Shown here piece by piece: positions 41,990 to 49,310 of a DNA stretch of 64,000 nucleotides. The translations under genes were made by a program, and so were the position numbers. The notes under the pieces were generated by a model. It had not been told where the DNA came from, searched no databases, and saw nothing but the letters and a program-made list of their open reading frames with translations. The stretch comes from Loktanella gaetbuli (GTDB lineage: Bacteria; Pseudomonadota; Alphaproteobacteria; Rhodobacterales; Rhodobacteraceae), in the NCBI RefSeq assembly GCF_020531945.1, contig NZ_JAJATZ010000004.1:124001-188000 (forward strand), in the 5' to 3' direction. The stretch's first letter is position 1, and the number at the start of each line of letters is the position of its first letter.

Positions 41990-42726
41990 CGCTGCTGTCT
42001 GCGGAAAACCTGCGCGTCTCTTACGGGACGACGGCGATCCTGCAGGATGTCAGCCTGTCGATTGCGGCGGGTGAAATCGTGACGATCGTCGGGCCCAACG
42101 GGTCGGGCAAATCGACGCTTTTGCGCAGTCTGATTGGTGCCTTGCGCCCTGACAGCGGGCGCATCCTGCGTGAGGCGGGCCTGCGCATCGGGTATGTGCC
42201 GCAGAAACTGTCAATCGATGCCACCTTGCCGCTGACCGCCCGCCGGTTTCTGGATCTGCCGCGCCGGGTGTCGCGCGCGCAGGCGGAAACGGCACTGACG
42301 CGCACTGGTGTCGCCCATGTGGCCAACCGTCAGATGGCCGATCTGTCAGGCGGGCAGTTTCAGCGTGTGCTCTTGGCCCGCGCGATCCTGAACGCACCGC
42401 AACTTTTGATCTTGGACGAGGCGACACAAGGCCTCGACCAGCCGGGGGCCGCGCAATTCTATCGCCTGATCGAGGATGTACGGGCGGACCTGGGCTGTGC
42501 CGTGCTGATGGTCAGTCATGAACTTCACGTGGTCATGAGCGCGTCTGACCGGGTGATCTGCCTGAACGGTCATATCTGTTGCGAAGGCACGCCCGAGGTC
42601 GTTTCCGCCGCACCTGCCTATCGCGAATTGTTCGGGACAGGCACAGGTGGCGCGCTCGCGCTTTATCGCCACGATCATGATCACCATCATCACCACCACC
42701 ACCACCATCACGGGACAACGGACTGA
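41986..42726 (+). CDS. znuC: Zinc ABC transporter ATPase ZnuC with polyhistidine tail
   Basis: A 246-residue ATPase: Walker A GPNGSGKST, the Q-loop YVPQKLSI typical of zinc/manganese importers, signature LSGGQFQRVLLARAI, Walker B LLILDEATQGLD and H-loop VSHELHVVM. The C-terminus ends with a run of ten histidines after HDHD, which could bind zinc at the cytoplasmic face. The ATG overlaps the zur stop and the next gene begins immediately after its stop, so zur-znuC-znuB is one unit. Confidence 0.95.
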   Translation: MTLLSAENLRVSYGTTAILQDVSLSIAAGEIVTIVGPNGSGKSTLLRSLIGALRPDSGRILREAGLRIGYVPQKLSIDATLPLTARRFLDLPRRVSRAQAETALTRTGVAHVANRQMADLSGGQFQRVLLARAILNAPQLLILDEATQGLDQPGAAQFYRLIEDVRADLGCAVLMVSHELHVVMSASDRVICLNGHICCEGTPEVVSAAPAYRELFGTGTGGALALYRHDHDHHHHHHHHHHGTTD

Positions 42727-43521
42727 ATGCTGGACGATTTTCTGGTGCGCGCGGCGCTTGCCGCGGTCGGCACGGCCCTGGCGGCCAGTATTCTGGGCTG
42801 TTTCGTGGTCTGGCGGCGCATGGCCTATTTCGGTGACGCCACGGCCCATGCCGCAATCCTGGGCGTGGCGCTGGCGCTTGCGCTGAATTTGTCGGTGATC
42901 GCGGGCGTGGGGCTTGTCGCCTTGATCGTCGCATTGCTGATCCACAGACTGAGCGATCGCCAACAGGGCACCGACACCATTCTAGGCGTGCTTGCGCATG
43001 GCGCCCTGGCGCTGGGCCTTGTGGCGGTGGCGCTGCTGCCGGGCGCGCGGATCGACCTCGAGGCCTATCTGTTCGGCGACGTGTTGACCGTGACGCGCAG
43101 CGATCTGGCGGTGATCTGGGCGGGCGTGCTGGTCGTGCTGGCGCTTTTGTGGTGGCACTGGTCGGCCTTGTTGCTGGCGACTCTGAATCCCGATCTGGCG
43201 ACGGCCTCCGGTGTCGATCCGCAACGCGAAAATCTGATCCTGACGCTGATGCTGGCTGGCGTCGTGGCCGTCGCGATCAAGGTCGTGGGCGCATTGCTGA
43301 TCACGGCCCTGCTGGTGATCCCCGCTGCGGCGGCGCGCCGTGCCAGCAATGGCCCCGAGCGGATGGCCGCGGTTGCCGCGTTGATCGGCGTGACCGCAGC
43401 ACTTGGCGGCATCGCGCTATCCTTGCAGCTGGACACACCGACAGGTCCGTCGATCGTTTGTGTGGCGGTAGCGCTCTTTGCCTGTGCCAGCCTCGGCGGG
43501 CGGTTCATCCGCAGCGCCTGA
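42727..43521 (+). CDS. znuB: Zinc ABC transporter permease ZnuB
   Basis: A 264-residue ABC-3 type permease with about eight hydrophobic segments. Conserved stretches are AASILGCFVVWRRMAYFGDATAHAAILGVAL near the N-terminus, YLFGDVLTVTRSDL, and VVGALLITALLVIPAAAAR. It forms the zinc channel with ZnuC and receives zinc from ZnuA. The ATG directly abuts the znuC stop codon. Confidence 0.94.
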   Translation: MLDDFLVRAALAAVGTALAASILGCFVVWRRMAYFGDATAHAAILGVALALALNLSVIAGVGLVALIVALLIHRLSDRQQGTDTILGVLAHGALALGLVAVALLPGARIDLEAYLFGDVLTVTRSDLAVIWAGVLVVLALLWWHWSALLLATLNPDLATASGVDPQRENLILTLMLAGVVAVAIKVVGALLITALLVIPAAAARRASNGPERMAAVAALIGVTAALGGIALSLQLDTPTGPSIVCVAVALFACASLGGRFIRSA

Positions 43522-43601
43522 CCCGAAAATCGCGCGATCTGCGCCTAACAAGCGCCGTTTTCAAAACGCACCCTGGACCTCTGACCAACCGGAGGACCAA
43601 G

Positions 43602-44084
43602 ATGCTGCGACCCCTATTCTTTATCATGTGCGCGGCGACCGCGCTGGCGCTGCCCACGCATGTGTCCGCTGCAAATGCCTGCGCTGCCCCTGGCAACTAC
43701 AACGCCATCGCGACAGAGATCGTCAACGGTGTGAACCAGACCCGGCGCGCGCGCGGTCTGCCGCCACTGGGCTTCAACCAACGACTGGCGCAGGCCTCGC
43801 AGGATCATGCCTGCGATATGGCGGTCCATGCCATTCGCGGTCACCGTGGCAGTGACGGGTCCAATTCGCAGCTGCGCGCCCGGGCCCGCGGCTATCAGGC
43901 CTGCACCATTGCCGAAAACGTGGCCTGGGATTTCCCGCGCGTTGCACAGGTTGTGAATGGCTGGAATGCCTCACCCGGCCATTTGTCCAACATCCTGCAC
44001 CCGCGCGTGTCCGAAATGGGTGTCGGTGTCGCACAGGGTGCCAAGGGGCCGACCTATGTGCTGGTGCTGGGCCGAAGCTGCTAG
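43602..44084 (+). CDS. Secreted CAP-domain (SCP/PR1-like) protein
   Basis: A 160-residue protein with a signal peptide ending at about HVSA. It has a CAP domain: AIATEIVNGVNQTRRARGLPPL, LAQASQDHACDMA, GHRGSDGSN, AENVAW and SPGHLSNILHPRVSEMGVGVA. The two histidines and two glutamates of the CAP cavity appear to be present. Three cysteines early and one at the C-terminus could form disulfides. Bacterial CAP proteins are secreted and their biochemical function is mostly unknown. GGAGGA lies 6 nt upstream of the ATG. It stands alone between znuB and fmt. Confidence 0.87.
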   Translation: MLRPLFFIMCAATALALPTHVSAANACAAPGNYNAIATEIVNGVNQTRRARGLPPLGFNQRLAQASQDHACDMAVHAIRGHRGSDGSNSQLRARARGYQACTIAENVAWDFPRVAQVVNGWNASPGHLSNILHPRVSEMGVGVAQGAKGPTYVLVLGRSC

Positions 44085-44136
44085 CCATTCCCGCACCAGA
44101 CGCTAGGGTGCCGCCCAGATCAGACAGGGGGCCAAT

Positions 44137-45036
44137 ATGCGCGTCATCTTCATGGGAACACCCGACTTTTCGGTGCCGGTGCTGCAGGCGCTGGTCGATG
44201 CAGGGCACGAGGTGGTCGCCGTCTACGCACAACCGCCACGTCCCGCCGGGCGTGGCAAGAAAGACCGGCCCAGCCCCGTGCAGCAGCGGGCAATGTCACT
44301 CGAGCTGGAGGTGCGGCACCCGGTCTCGCTGAAATCGGACGCGGCGCAGCAGGCCTTTGCCGATCTGGACGCCGATATCGCGGTCGTCGTGGCCTACGGA
44401 CTGATCCTGCCGCAGGCCGTGCTGGATGCACCGCGCCACGGTTGCCTGAACATCCATGCCTCGCTCTTGCCGCGCTGGCGCGGGGCCGCACCCATCCACC
44501 GCGCGATCATGGCCGGTGACACGGAAACCGGCGTATGCATCATGCAGATGGAGGCAGGGCTGGATACAGGCCCTGTTCTGCTGCGCGAAACAACGTGCAT
44601 CGCCGCCGATGACACGACGGGAACCCTGCACGACCGCCTGTCCGGTATGGGCGCACGCCTGATTATCGAGGCGCTCGCCGGGATTGCGACGCTGCACCCG
44701 GTCCCGCAGCCTGACGCCGGCGTCACCTATGCCGCCAAGATCGACAAGGCAGAAGCGCGGATCGACTGGACGCAGGATGCAGCGACCGTCAATGCACAAA
44801 TCCGCGGGCTGTCGCCATTCCCCGGTGCCTGGACTGAAATCGGTGGCGAACGGGTGAAATTGCTGGCCAGTCAGGTCGCTGACGCAAGCGGTGATCCAGG
44901 GCAGGTCCTGCACGACCTGACGATCGCTTGTGGCACGGGGTCCGTGCGGATCACCCGCTTGCAACGCGCCGGAAAACGCCCGATGGATACCGCAGAGGCC
45001 CTGCGGGGCCTCGACCCCGGTCCATTCGTGCAGTGA
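44137..45036 (+). CDS. fmt: Methionyl-tRNA formyltransferase
   Basis: A 299-residue enzyme that formylates initiator Met-tRNA using 10-formyl-THF. Signatures are FMGTPDFSVPVLQALVDAGHEVVAVY at the N-terminus, the catalytic region CLNIHASLLPRWRGAAPIHRAIMAGD (N, H, then D at the end), and the C-terminal tRNA-binding domain with TYAAKIDKAEARIDW and IRGLSPFPGAW. The partner def is not adjacent. A 32-bp repeat element shared with the ybaB 3' region begins 8 nt after the stop. Confidence 0.95.
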   Translation: MRVIFMGTPDFSVPVLQALVDAGHEVVAVYAQPPRPAGRGKKDRPSPVQQRAMSLELEVRHPVSLKSDAAQQAFADLDADIAVVVAYGLILPQAVLDAPRHGCLNIHASLLPRWRGAAPIHRAIMAGDTETGVCIMQMEAGLDTGPVLLRETTCIAADDTTGTLHDRLSGMGARLIIEALAGIATLHPVPQPDAGVTYAAKIDKAEARIDWTQDAATVNAQIRGLSPFPGAWTEIGGERVKLLASQVADASGDPGQVLHDLTIACGTGSVRITRLQRAGKRPMDTAEALRGLDPGPFVQ

Positions 45037-45044
45037 CGCACAGC

Positions 45045-45076
45045 ATCATCTTGCCAGAAATACTCCCGCCGGAGGC
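45045..45076 (+). repeat. Dispersed 3'-end element, copy after fmt
   Basis: This 32-bp stretch, starting ATCATCTTGCCAGAAATACTC, matches the reverse complement of 47749-47780 at 29 of 32 positions. Both copies follow a stop codon in the gene's own direction and are followed by a hairpin; here it is CGGCCC-GCA-GGGCCG. It is probably a 3' processing or termination element that recurs in related genomes. Confidence 0.6.
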
Positions 45077-45101
45077 ATCGGCCCGCAGGGCCGAATGATG
45101 A

Positions 45102-45473
45102 TCAGAACCCACCGTCCTTGTGACCGAAAAAGACCTTTGTCACGTCCTGTGTCACATCCCAGATCACCCGCCGCCCGTCGCGGCTGAACAAGGTGTCACC
45201 GGCTGCAAAGCGGGTCACCTCCTGGCTTGCGACATCCGTCAGCGTGCCGGTGCCGGACAGGATCGTCATCATCTCGTCGCCTTGTTCGATGCAGGAAAAC
45301 GCACCGGCCGTGCAGCGCCAGATCCCCGCACGGGTGGGGTGACCCGGCCCACCGGCCAGGATGCGGCCGCTCGCGCGTGGTGCGCCGCGCAGAATCTCGT
45401 AGTCGCTGGCGGACGCGGTGAACGGCCAGTCGTCCAGCGCGCCCACATCATCTCCGGGTTGCCAGCGCAGCAT
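45102..45473 (-). CDS. Small cupin-domain protein
   Basis: A 123-residue protein with a single cupin barrel of the DUF861/cupin_3 type: GIWRCTAGAFSCIEQGDEMMTILSGTGTLT gives the first motif with EQGDE and the glycine turn, and RFAAGDTLFSRDGRRVIWDV the second. Classical histidine ligands are mostly missing, so metal binding is uncertain. The start overlaps the stop of the RNase T2 gene by one base, suggesting co-expression. Function unknown. Confidence 0.75.
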   Translation of the reverse strand: MLRWQPGDDVGALDDWPFTASASDYEILRGAPRASGRILAGGPGHPTRAGIWRCTAGAFSCIEQGDEMMTILSGTGTLTDVASQEVTRFAAGDTLFSRDGRRVIWDVTQDVTKVFFGHKDGGF

Positions 45474-46099
45474 CAGTCGATCGCCCCGAATGTCGCACTT
45501 TGCAATGTGCAGTCGCGCACCACGTCCGCGCCGCAGTCACGCGGTTCCAGATCCTTGGTCAGGCAGATCCGCGCCTCCTGGATCGCGCCGTCGCGGCAGG
45601 TGACGGTCACGCCGTCGGGCGACAGGTCGGGGTTCTTGTCGATGAATGCCTCTTCGATCAGCGATGCAGGCAGGGTCACGTCCCGGTTCAACTCGCGAAA
45701 GGCCTGCGGGATATCGACGCTGTCGTAGGCCCGGCGCGCAAGGTCGAAATAGGCCTGCGACGTCAGGCCTGAACAGCTGCCATGTTTGTTCCACTGGTAC
45801 CATGCCAGCCCGCTGGTCCCCATGATATCGGCCATGGCCGCCGTTTGTCCGCGCGACGGGGGTTGCACGCTGGTGCGGCAATCCTGTGGGTAGCCGTATT
45901 CATGTTGCGGCCACAAACCGTGCAGCACCCAGCCGTAATTCGCCCCCGGTGCACACTGCGGTGAATTGCGCGCGCGCCCTTCGCGGTCGCACCAATTGGG
46001 CGACCATGACAACGCCATTACGTAGTAATCGAAATCGCCCGCCTCATCCGCCAGGGCAGGAGGGGCGATCAGGGCCGCAGCGGCCAGCCATTTCCACAT
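45473..46099 (-). CDS. Ribonuclease T2 family protein
   Basis: A 208-residue secreted RNase with a signal peptide (MWKWLAAAALIAPPALA). Both conserved active-site segments are present: VLHGLWPQ with H60, and WNKHGSC with K105 and H106. Cysteines are spaced for disulfides (C37, C49, C74, C109 and C-terminal ones). T2 enzymes cleave RNA in the periplasm or outside the cell via a 2',3'-cyclic phosphate, which may feed phosphate or nucleoside scavenging. I chose the ATG at 46099 with GGAAAG upstream; a TTG at 46114 is less likely. It is coupled to the cupin gene downstream. Confidence 0.9.
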   Translation of the reverse strand: MWKWLAAAALIAPPALADEAGDFDYYVMALSWSPNWCDREGRARNSPQCAPGANYGWVLHGLWPQHEYGYPQDCRTSVQPPSRGQTAAMADIMGTSGLAWYQWNKHGSCSGLTSQAYFDLARRAYDSVDIPQAFRELNRDVTLPASLIEEAFIDKNPDLSPDGVTVTCRDGAIQEARICLTKDLEPRDCGADVVRDCTLQSATFGAID

Positions 46100-46227
46100 T
46101 TGCAGTCTTTCCAAATTCGTGTGGTCTGACTATATACACCTCAAGTTCCCCGACAATGCGAACCCGGCCCATGCGGTCAGCCCCCTCAAGGGCGCGGGAA
46201 AGGCTTGTCCAGAATAGGAGAGACATG

Positions 46228-46995
46228 ATGGCTGACAACAAACCGATCATGGCCAAGGCGACGGCCGTCTGGCTGTGTGACAACACCACGCTGACCTTCA
46301 AGCAGATCGCGGATTTCTGCGGCATGCACGAGCTGGAAGTGCAGGGCATCGCCGATGGCGACGTGGCCACGGGCGTCAAGGGATTCGATCCCGTCGCCAA
46401 CAACCAGCTGACCCAGGAAGAACTGGACAAGGGCATGGCGGATCCGTCCCACGCCCTGAAGCTGAAGTTCTACAAGGCCGCCGTGGGCGAGGAAAAGCGT
46501 CGCGGCCCGCGTTACACGCCGCTGTCCAAGCGTCAGGACCGCCCGGCATCGATCTATTGGCTGGTGAAATTTCACCCCGAACTGTCGGACGGCCAGATCA
46601 GCAAACTGGTCGGCACGACCAAGCCCACGATCCAGGCGATCCGCGAACGCACCCACTGGAACATCAACAACCTCGAACCGATCGATCCGGTCGCACTGGG
46701 CCTGTGCAAGCAGTCCGAACTGGACGCGGCCGTGCAAAAGGCCAATGCAAAAAGGGCCGCCGAGGGCGGTGCAATGACCGACGACGAGCGTCGCAAGCTG
46801 GTCAGCACCGAAAGCAGCCTTGGCATGGCACCCGAACCCAAGATGCCGTCATCCATCGCCGGGCTGGAAACCTTCAGCCTGTCCGAGACACCCGAGGATG
46901 ATGAAGAACCCGTCGACACCCGTGACGTGCGCGACGCCGACAGCTTCTTCAAGCTGCCGGAGAACGTCGATGCGGAAAATGACGACGAAGACTGA
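46228..46995 (+). CDS. trcR: Cell-cycle transcriptional regulator TrcR (DUF1013)
   Basis: A 255-residue cytoplasmic protein of the DUF1013 family, restricted to alphaproteobacteria and named TrcR in current annotation. The N-terminal half contains two helix-turn-helix-like stretches: AKATAVWLCDNTTLTFKQIADFCGMHELEV and IYWLVKFHPELSDGQISKLVGTTKPTIQAIRERTHW. The C-terminus is acidic and probably disordered. AGGAG lies 7 nt before the ATG at 46228; another ATG one codon earlier is possible. A clear intrinsic terminator follows. The direct targets are not deducible. Confidence 0.8.
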   Translation: MADNKPIMAKATAVWLCDNTTLTFKQIADFCGMHELEVQGIADGDVATGVKGFDPVANNQLTQEELDKGMADPSHALKLKFYKAAVGEEKRRGPRYTPLSKRQDRPASIYWLVKFHPELSDGQISKLVGTTKPTIQAIRERTHWNINNLEPIDPVALGLCKQSELDAAVQKANAKRAAEGGAMTDDERRKLVSTESSLGMAPEPKMPSSIAGLETFSLSETPEDDEEPVDTRDVRDADSFFKLPENVDAENDDED

Positions 46996-47025
46996 TCAAC
47001 AGATCATCATCGCGTCCTGACAAGG

Positions 47026-47056
47026 CCCCGGTCATTCGACCGGGGTCTTTTCGTTT
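47026..47056 (+). terminator. Intrinsic terminator after trcR
   Basis: A perfect 8-bp stem CCCCGGTC (47026-47033) with GACCGGGG (47038-47045), loop ATTC, is followed by TCTTTTCGTTT. This is a strong rho-independent terminator 31 bp past the trcR stop. Confidence 0.85.
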
Positions 47057-47127
47057 CGGACAGTCATGGGCAATGCATGCCGATCGCGACGCGACCGTGT
47101 GCGCTGCATCGCTGCAAGGCCGATGGC

Positions 47128-47721
47128 TCAGATCGCGCGGCGGGCCTTGAGGGCAGCAGTGATCGTGCCGTCATCAAGATAGTCCAGTTCGCCACCGACC
47201 GGTACACCCTGGGCCAGCGATGTCACCGTGATGCCCGGCAACTGATCAGCGATGTAATGCGCCGTGGTCTGGCCGTCGATGGTGGCCCCCAAGGCCAGAA
47301 TCACCTCGGTCACGTTTTCGGACTTGATCCGGTCCAGCAGGCGGGGGATGCGCAGATCCTCTGGTCCCACGGCATCGAGTGCCGACAGCGTGCCACCCAG
47401 AACATGGTAGCGTCCCTTGAACTGGTTGCTGCGTTCCATCGCCCACAGGTCAGACACATCCTCGACCACGCAGATTTCGCCGATGGCGCGCCGTTCGGAG
47501 GCACAGATCCCGCAGATGTCATCGGTTGCGATATTCCCGCAGTTGACACATTCGCGCACCGTTTCGCCCACCTGTTGCATCGCATCCGCCAGAGGGATCA
47601 AGAGATGTGCGCGTTTCTTGACCAGATGCAGCACCGCGCGGCGGGCCGAGCGGGGGCCCAGCCCCGGCAGTTTCGCCATGAGCGCGATCAGGTCGTCGAT
47701 GGCTTGCGGGCTGTCGGTCAT
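47128..47721 (-). CDS. recR: Recombination mediator RecR
   Basis: A 197-residue protein that helps load RecA with RecF/RecO during gap repair. Motifs: the N-terminal helix-hairpin-helix LIALMAKLPGLGPRSARRAVLHL, a four-cysteine zinc finger (CVNCGNIATDDICGIC), and a Toprim domain with VVEDVSDLWAMERS and DGQTTAHYIADQL. I chose the ATG at 47721 with GGAAAG 7 nt upstream. It lies downstream of ybaB, separated by a hairpin-containing repeat element. Confidence 0.95.
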   Translation of the reverse strand: MTDSPQAIDDLIALMAKLPGLGPRSARRAVLHLVKKRAHLLIPLADAMQQVGETVRECVNCGNIATDDICGICASERRAIGEICVVEDVSDLWAMERSNQFKGRYHVLGGTLSALDAVGPEDLRIPRLLDRIKSENVTEVILALGATIDGQTTAHYIADQLPGITVTSLAQGVPVGGELDYLDDGTITAALKARRAI

Positions 47722-47748
47722 GTACCGGCTTTCCATGCGGAAAGCCGG

Positions 47749-47780
47749 GCCTTCGGCGAGAGTATTTTTGGCAAGATGAT
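47749..47780 (-). repeat. Dispersed 3'-end element, copy after ybaB
   Basis: Read on the minus strand this starts ATCATCTTGCCAAAAATACTC and matches 45045-45076 at 29 of 32 positions. It begins 15 nt after the ybaB stop and is followed by a hairpin (CGGCTTTCC-GCAT-GGAAAGCCG) that reaches up to the recR ribosome-binding site. Confidence 0.6.
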
Positions 47781-47795
47781 ACTGGCGGACATGCC

Positions 47796-48140
47796 TTAGA
47801 ACGGCAGTTTCATGCCCGCAGGCAGGCCGAGACTTTCGGCGATTTTCGCCATTTCCTGCTGGGCGCGGTCTGCAGCGCGGGACTGGGCGTCCTTGATCGC
47901 GGCGAGGATCAGGTCCTCGACGATTTCCTTTTCGTCACCGTTGAAGATGCTGGGATCGATGTCGAGGCCCGTCAGATCGCCCTTGGCGGTGGCCGTCGCC
48001 TTGACCAGACCGGCACCGGATTCACCCACGACGGTGATATGGTCCATGTCTTCTTGCATCTGGGCCATCTTGGCCTGCATGTCCTGTGCGGATTTCATCA
48101 TCTTGGCCATGTCGCCAAGTCCGCCTAAACCTTTGAGCAT
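47796..48140 (-). CDS. ybaB: YbaB/EbfC family nucleoid-associated protein
   Basis: A 114-residue DNA-binding protein. It begins MLKGLGGLGDMAKMMKSAQD, with a long N-terminal helix of M, K and Q, followed by the family core VKATATAKGDLTGLDIDPSIF and EDLILAAIKDAQSRA. It forms dimers that bind DNA non-specifically or semi-specifically. It is normally encoded directly between dnaX and recR. Here recR follows, but dnaX is separated by two other genes. The ATG at 48140 gives the standard N-terminus. Confidence 0.93.
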   Translation of the reverse strand: MLKGLGGLGDMAKMMKSAQDMQAKMAQMQEDMDHITVVGESGAGLVKATATAKGDLTGLDIDPSIFNGDEKEIVEDLILAAIKDAQSRAADRAQQEMAKIAESLGLPAGMKLPF

Positions 48141-48151
48141 TGGATTTTTCC

Positions 48152-48532
48152 TTATTCTGACCGCGGTTTGCGCGGCGCGGTAATCAAGACTGTCGTGACA
48201 CATATTGCAATGACGATGCCGATCGACAAGGTTTGTGGCCCGATACAGCCTTCTGCGCGGGCTTGCGACAGGATCTGCACGTCAGAGCTGAGCAGGTAGA
48301 TATAGCCTGACCATGCCACAACGGCGGCGGCACCGGCCCAGGTGCTGCGAAACCAGATCGCGGCCCCGGTCGCGATCAGAAGGGCAACGGTCGGTGCCGT
48401 GCTGAACAGCCAGATTGCCTCGGTCATCGCACTGACCGGGCCGCCTGACCAATCGGGACGCATCTGCGCGCAGACCTGCGCCAACGCGGGCCCCGGGGCA
48501 AATGCCAGCAGCAGGGTCATTGGGTATCGCAC
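48152..48532 (-). CDS. Hypothetical membrane protein, 126 aa
   Basis: A small protein with a signal-like N-terminus (PMTLLLAFAPGPALAQVC) and then about three hydrophobic segments (AIWLFSTAPTVALLIATGAAIWF, WAGAAAVVAWSGYIYLL, IGIVIAICVTTVLI), ending in a basic tail. I do not recognise the family. The GTG at 48532 has AAGGAG 8 nt upstream; ATG 48520 is the alternative. Its stop lies 11 bp before ybaB, so ybaB and recR may depend on its promoter. It is one of the two genes that separate dnaX from ybaB. Confidence 0.65.
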   Translation of the reverse strand: MRYPMTLLLAFAPGPALAQVCAQMRPDWSGGPVSAMTEAIWLFSTAPTVALLIATGAAIWFRSTWAGAAAVVAWSGYIYLLSSDVQILSQARAEGCIGPQTLSIGIVIAICVTTVLITAPRKPRSE

Positions 48533-48642
48533 GTCTGTCACTCCTTCTGGCGCGAGGCCTGCGACGGTGGTGTCACTTTGCGCCGCCTGATTGTGAACTG
48601 GACGATATGCAGGGCTGCGGAAGCGAACAAGTGGGGTTTACT

Positions 48643-48692
48643 TGACTAAAAGAATCAGGATTAAGTGGTTGAGTAAATCAGTCAGGATAAGG
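48643..48692 (+). repeat. Imperfect tandem repeat, 27-bp period, before the histidine-phosphatase gene
   Basis: TGACTAAAAGAATCAGGAT (48643) and TGAGTAAATCAGTCAGGAT (48670) align in phase 27 bp apart with about 17 of 23 matches. The region is unusually AT-rich for this window and ends at the ribosome-binding site of the following gene. It is a candidate pair of binding sites for a regulator. Confidence 0.4.
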
Positions 48693-48701
48693 AATCATCT
48701 G

Positions 48702-49310
48702 ATGTTGCGATCCAAAACCCCATTCATTCCGGCCATTGCGAGCCTTGCACTGTGCGGCGGACAGGCCCTTGCGCAAGAGACGGCCAGCGTCGCCGAGCTG
48801 GTCGACGCGTTGCAGTCGGGCGGCCACGTCCTGTATTTGCGGCATGCCATGACCGAGACCGATTATGCCGATCAGGTCGCGGCAAAGCTGGGCGATTGCG
48901 CAACACAGCGTGTGCTGAGCGAAGCGGGCTGGCAGCAGGCCAAGGCCATCGGTGCCGCCATCAGCGGGCTGGAAATCCCCGTGGGCGAAGTAATTAGCAG
49001 CGAATATTGCCGGGCATGGCAGACGGCCGATCTGGCGTTTGGCGACTACCGGCAGGATGCGGCACTGAATTTCGCCCCGGCCGAGGATTACAAACAGTCC
49101 GATCTGGACATGATGTCGGCCAATGTCACGGCGGCCATTTCGCAGATCCCGCAGGACGGCAATCTGGTGATCGTGGGCCATGACGATCCGTTCGAGGCTG
49201 CGACGGGGATCTATCCCGAACCGCAGGGCGTGGCCTATGTCATCGCACCGACGGGCGATGGTTTCACCGTCCTGGGCCGGATCGGGCCAGATGAATGGCC
49301 CGCGTCCTAA
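48702..49310 (+). CDS. Secreted histidine-phosphatase superfamily protein
   Basis: A 202-residue protein with a signal peptide ending at about QALAQ. The phosphatase core shows the N-terminal catalytic LRHAMTETD (Arg-His), VISSEYCRAWQTADLAFG with a second arginine, and LVIVGHDDPF with the second catalytic histidine. It is probably a periplasmic phosphatase; the substrate is unknown. Upstream lies a short tandem repeat in an AT-rich promoter region. The gene is on the opposite strand to its neighbours and overlaps the 3' end of dnaX by 4 bp, so it interrupts the usual dnaX-ybaB-recR order. Confidence 0.8.
   Translation: MLRSKTPFIPAIASLALCGGQALAQETASVAELVDALQSGGHVLYLRHAMTETDYADQVAAKLGDCATQRVLSEAGWQQAKAIGAAISGLEIPVGEVISSEYCRAWQTADLAFGDYRQDAALNFAPAEDYKQSDLDMMSANVTAAISQIPQDGNLVIVGHDDPFEAATGIYPEPQGVAYVIAPTGDGFTVLGRIGPDEWPAS

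Noticed and set aside
42680..42720. His-tag-like run suggesting vector contamination
   Set aside because: It is in frame in znuC, followed by a natural end and by znuB with normal spacing; the gene context is chromosomal.
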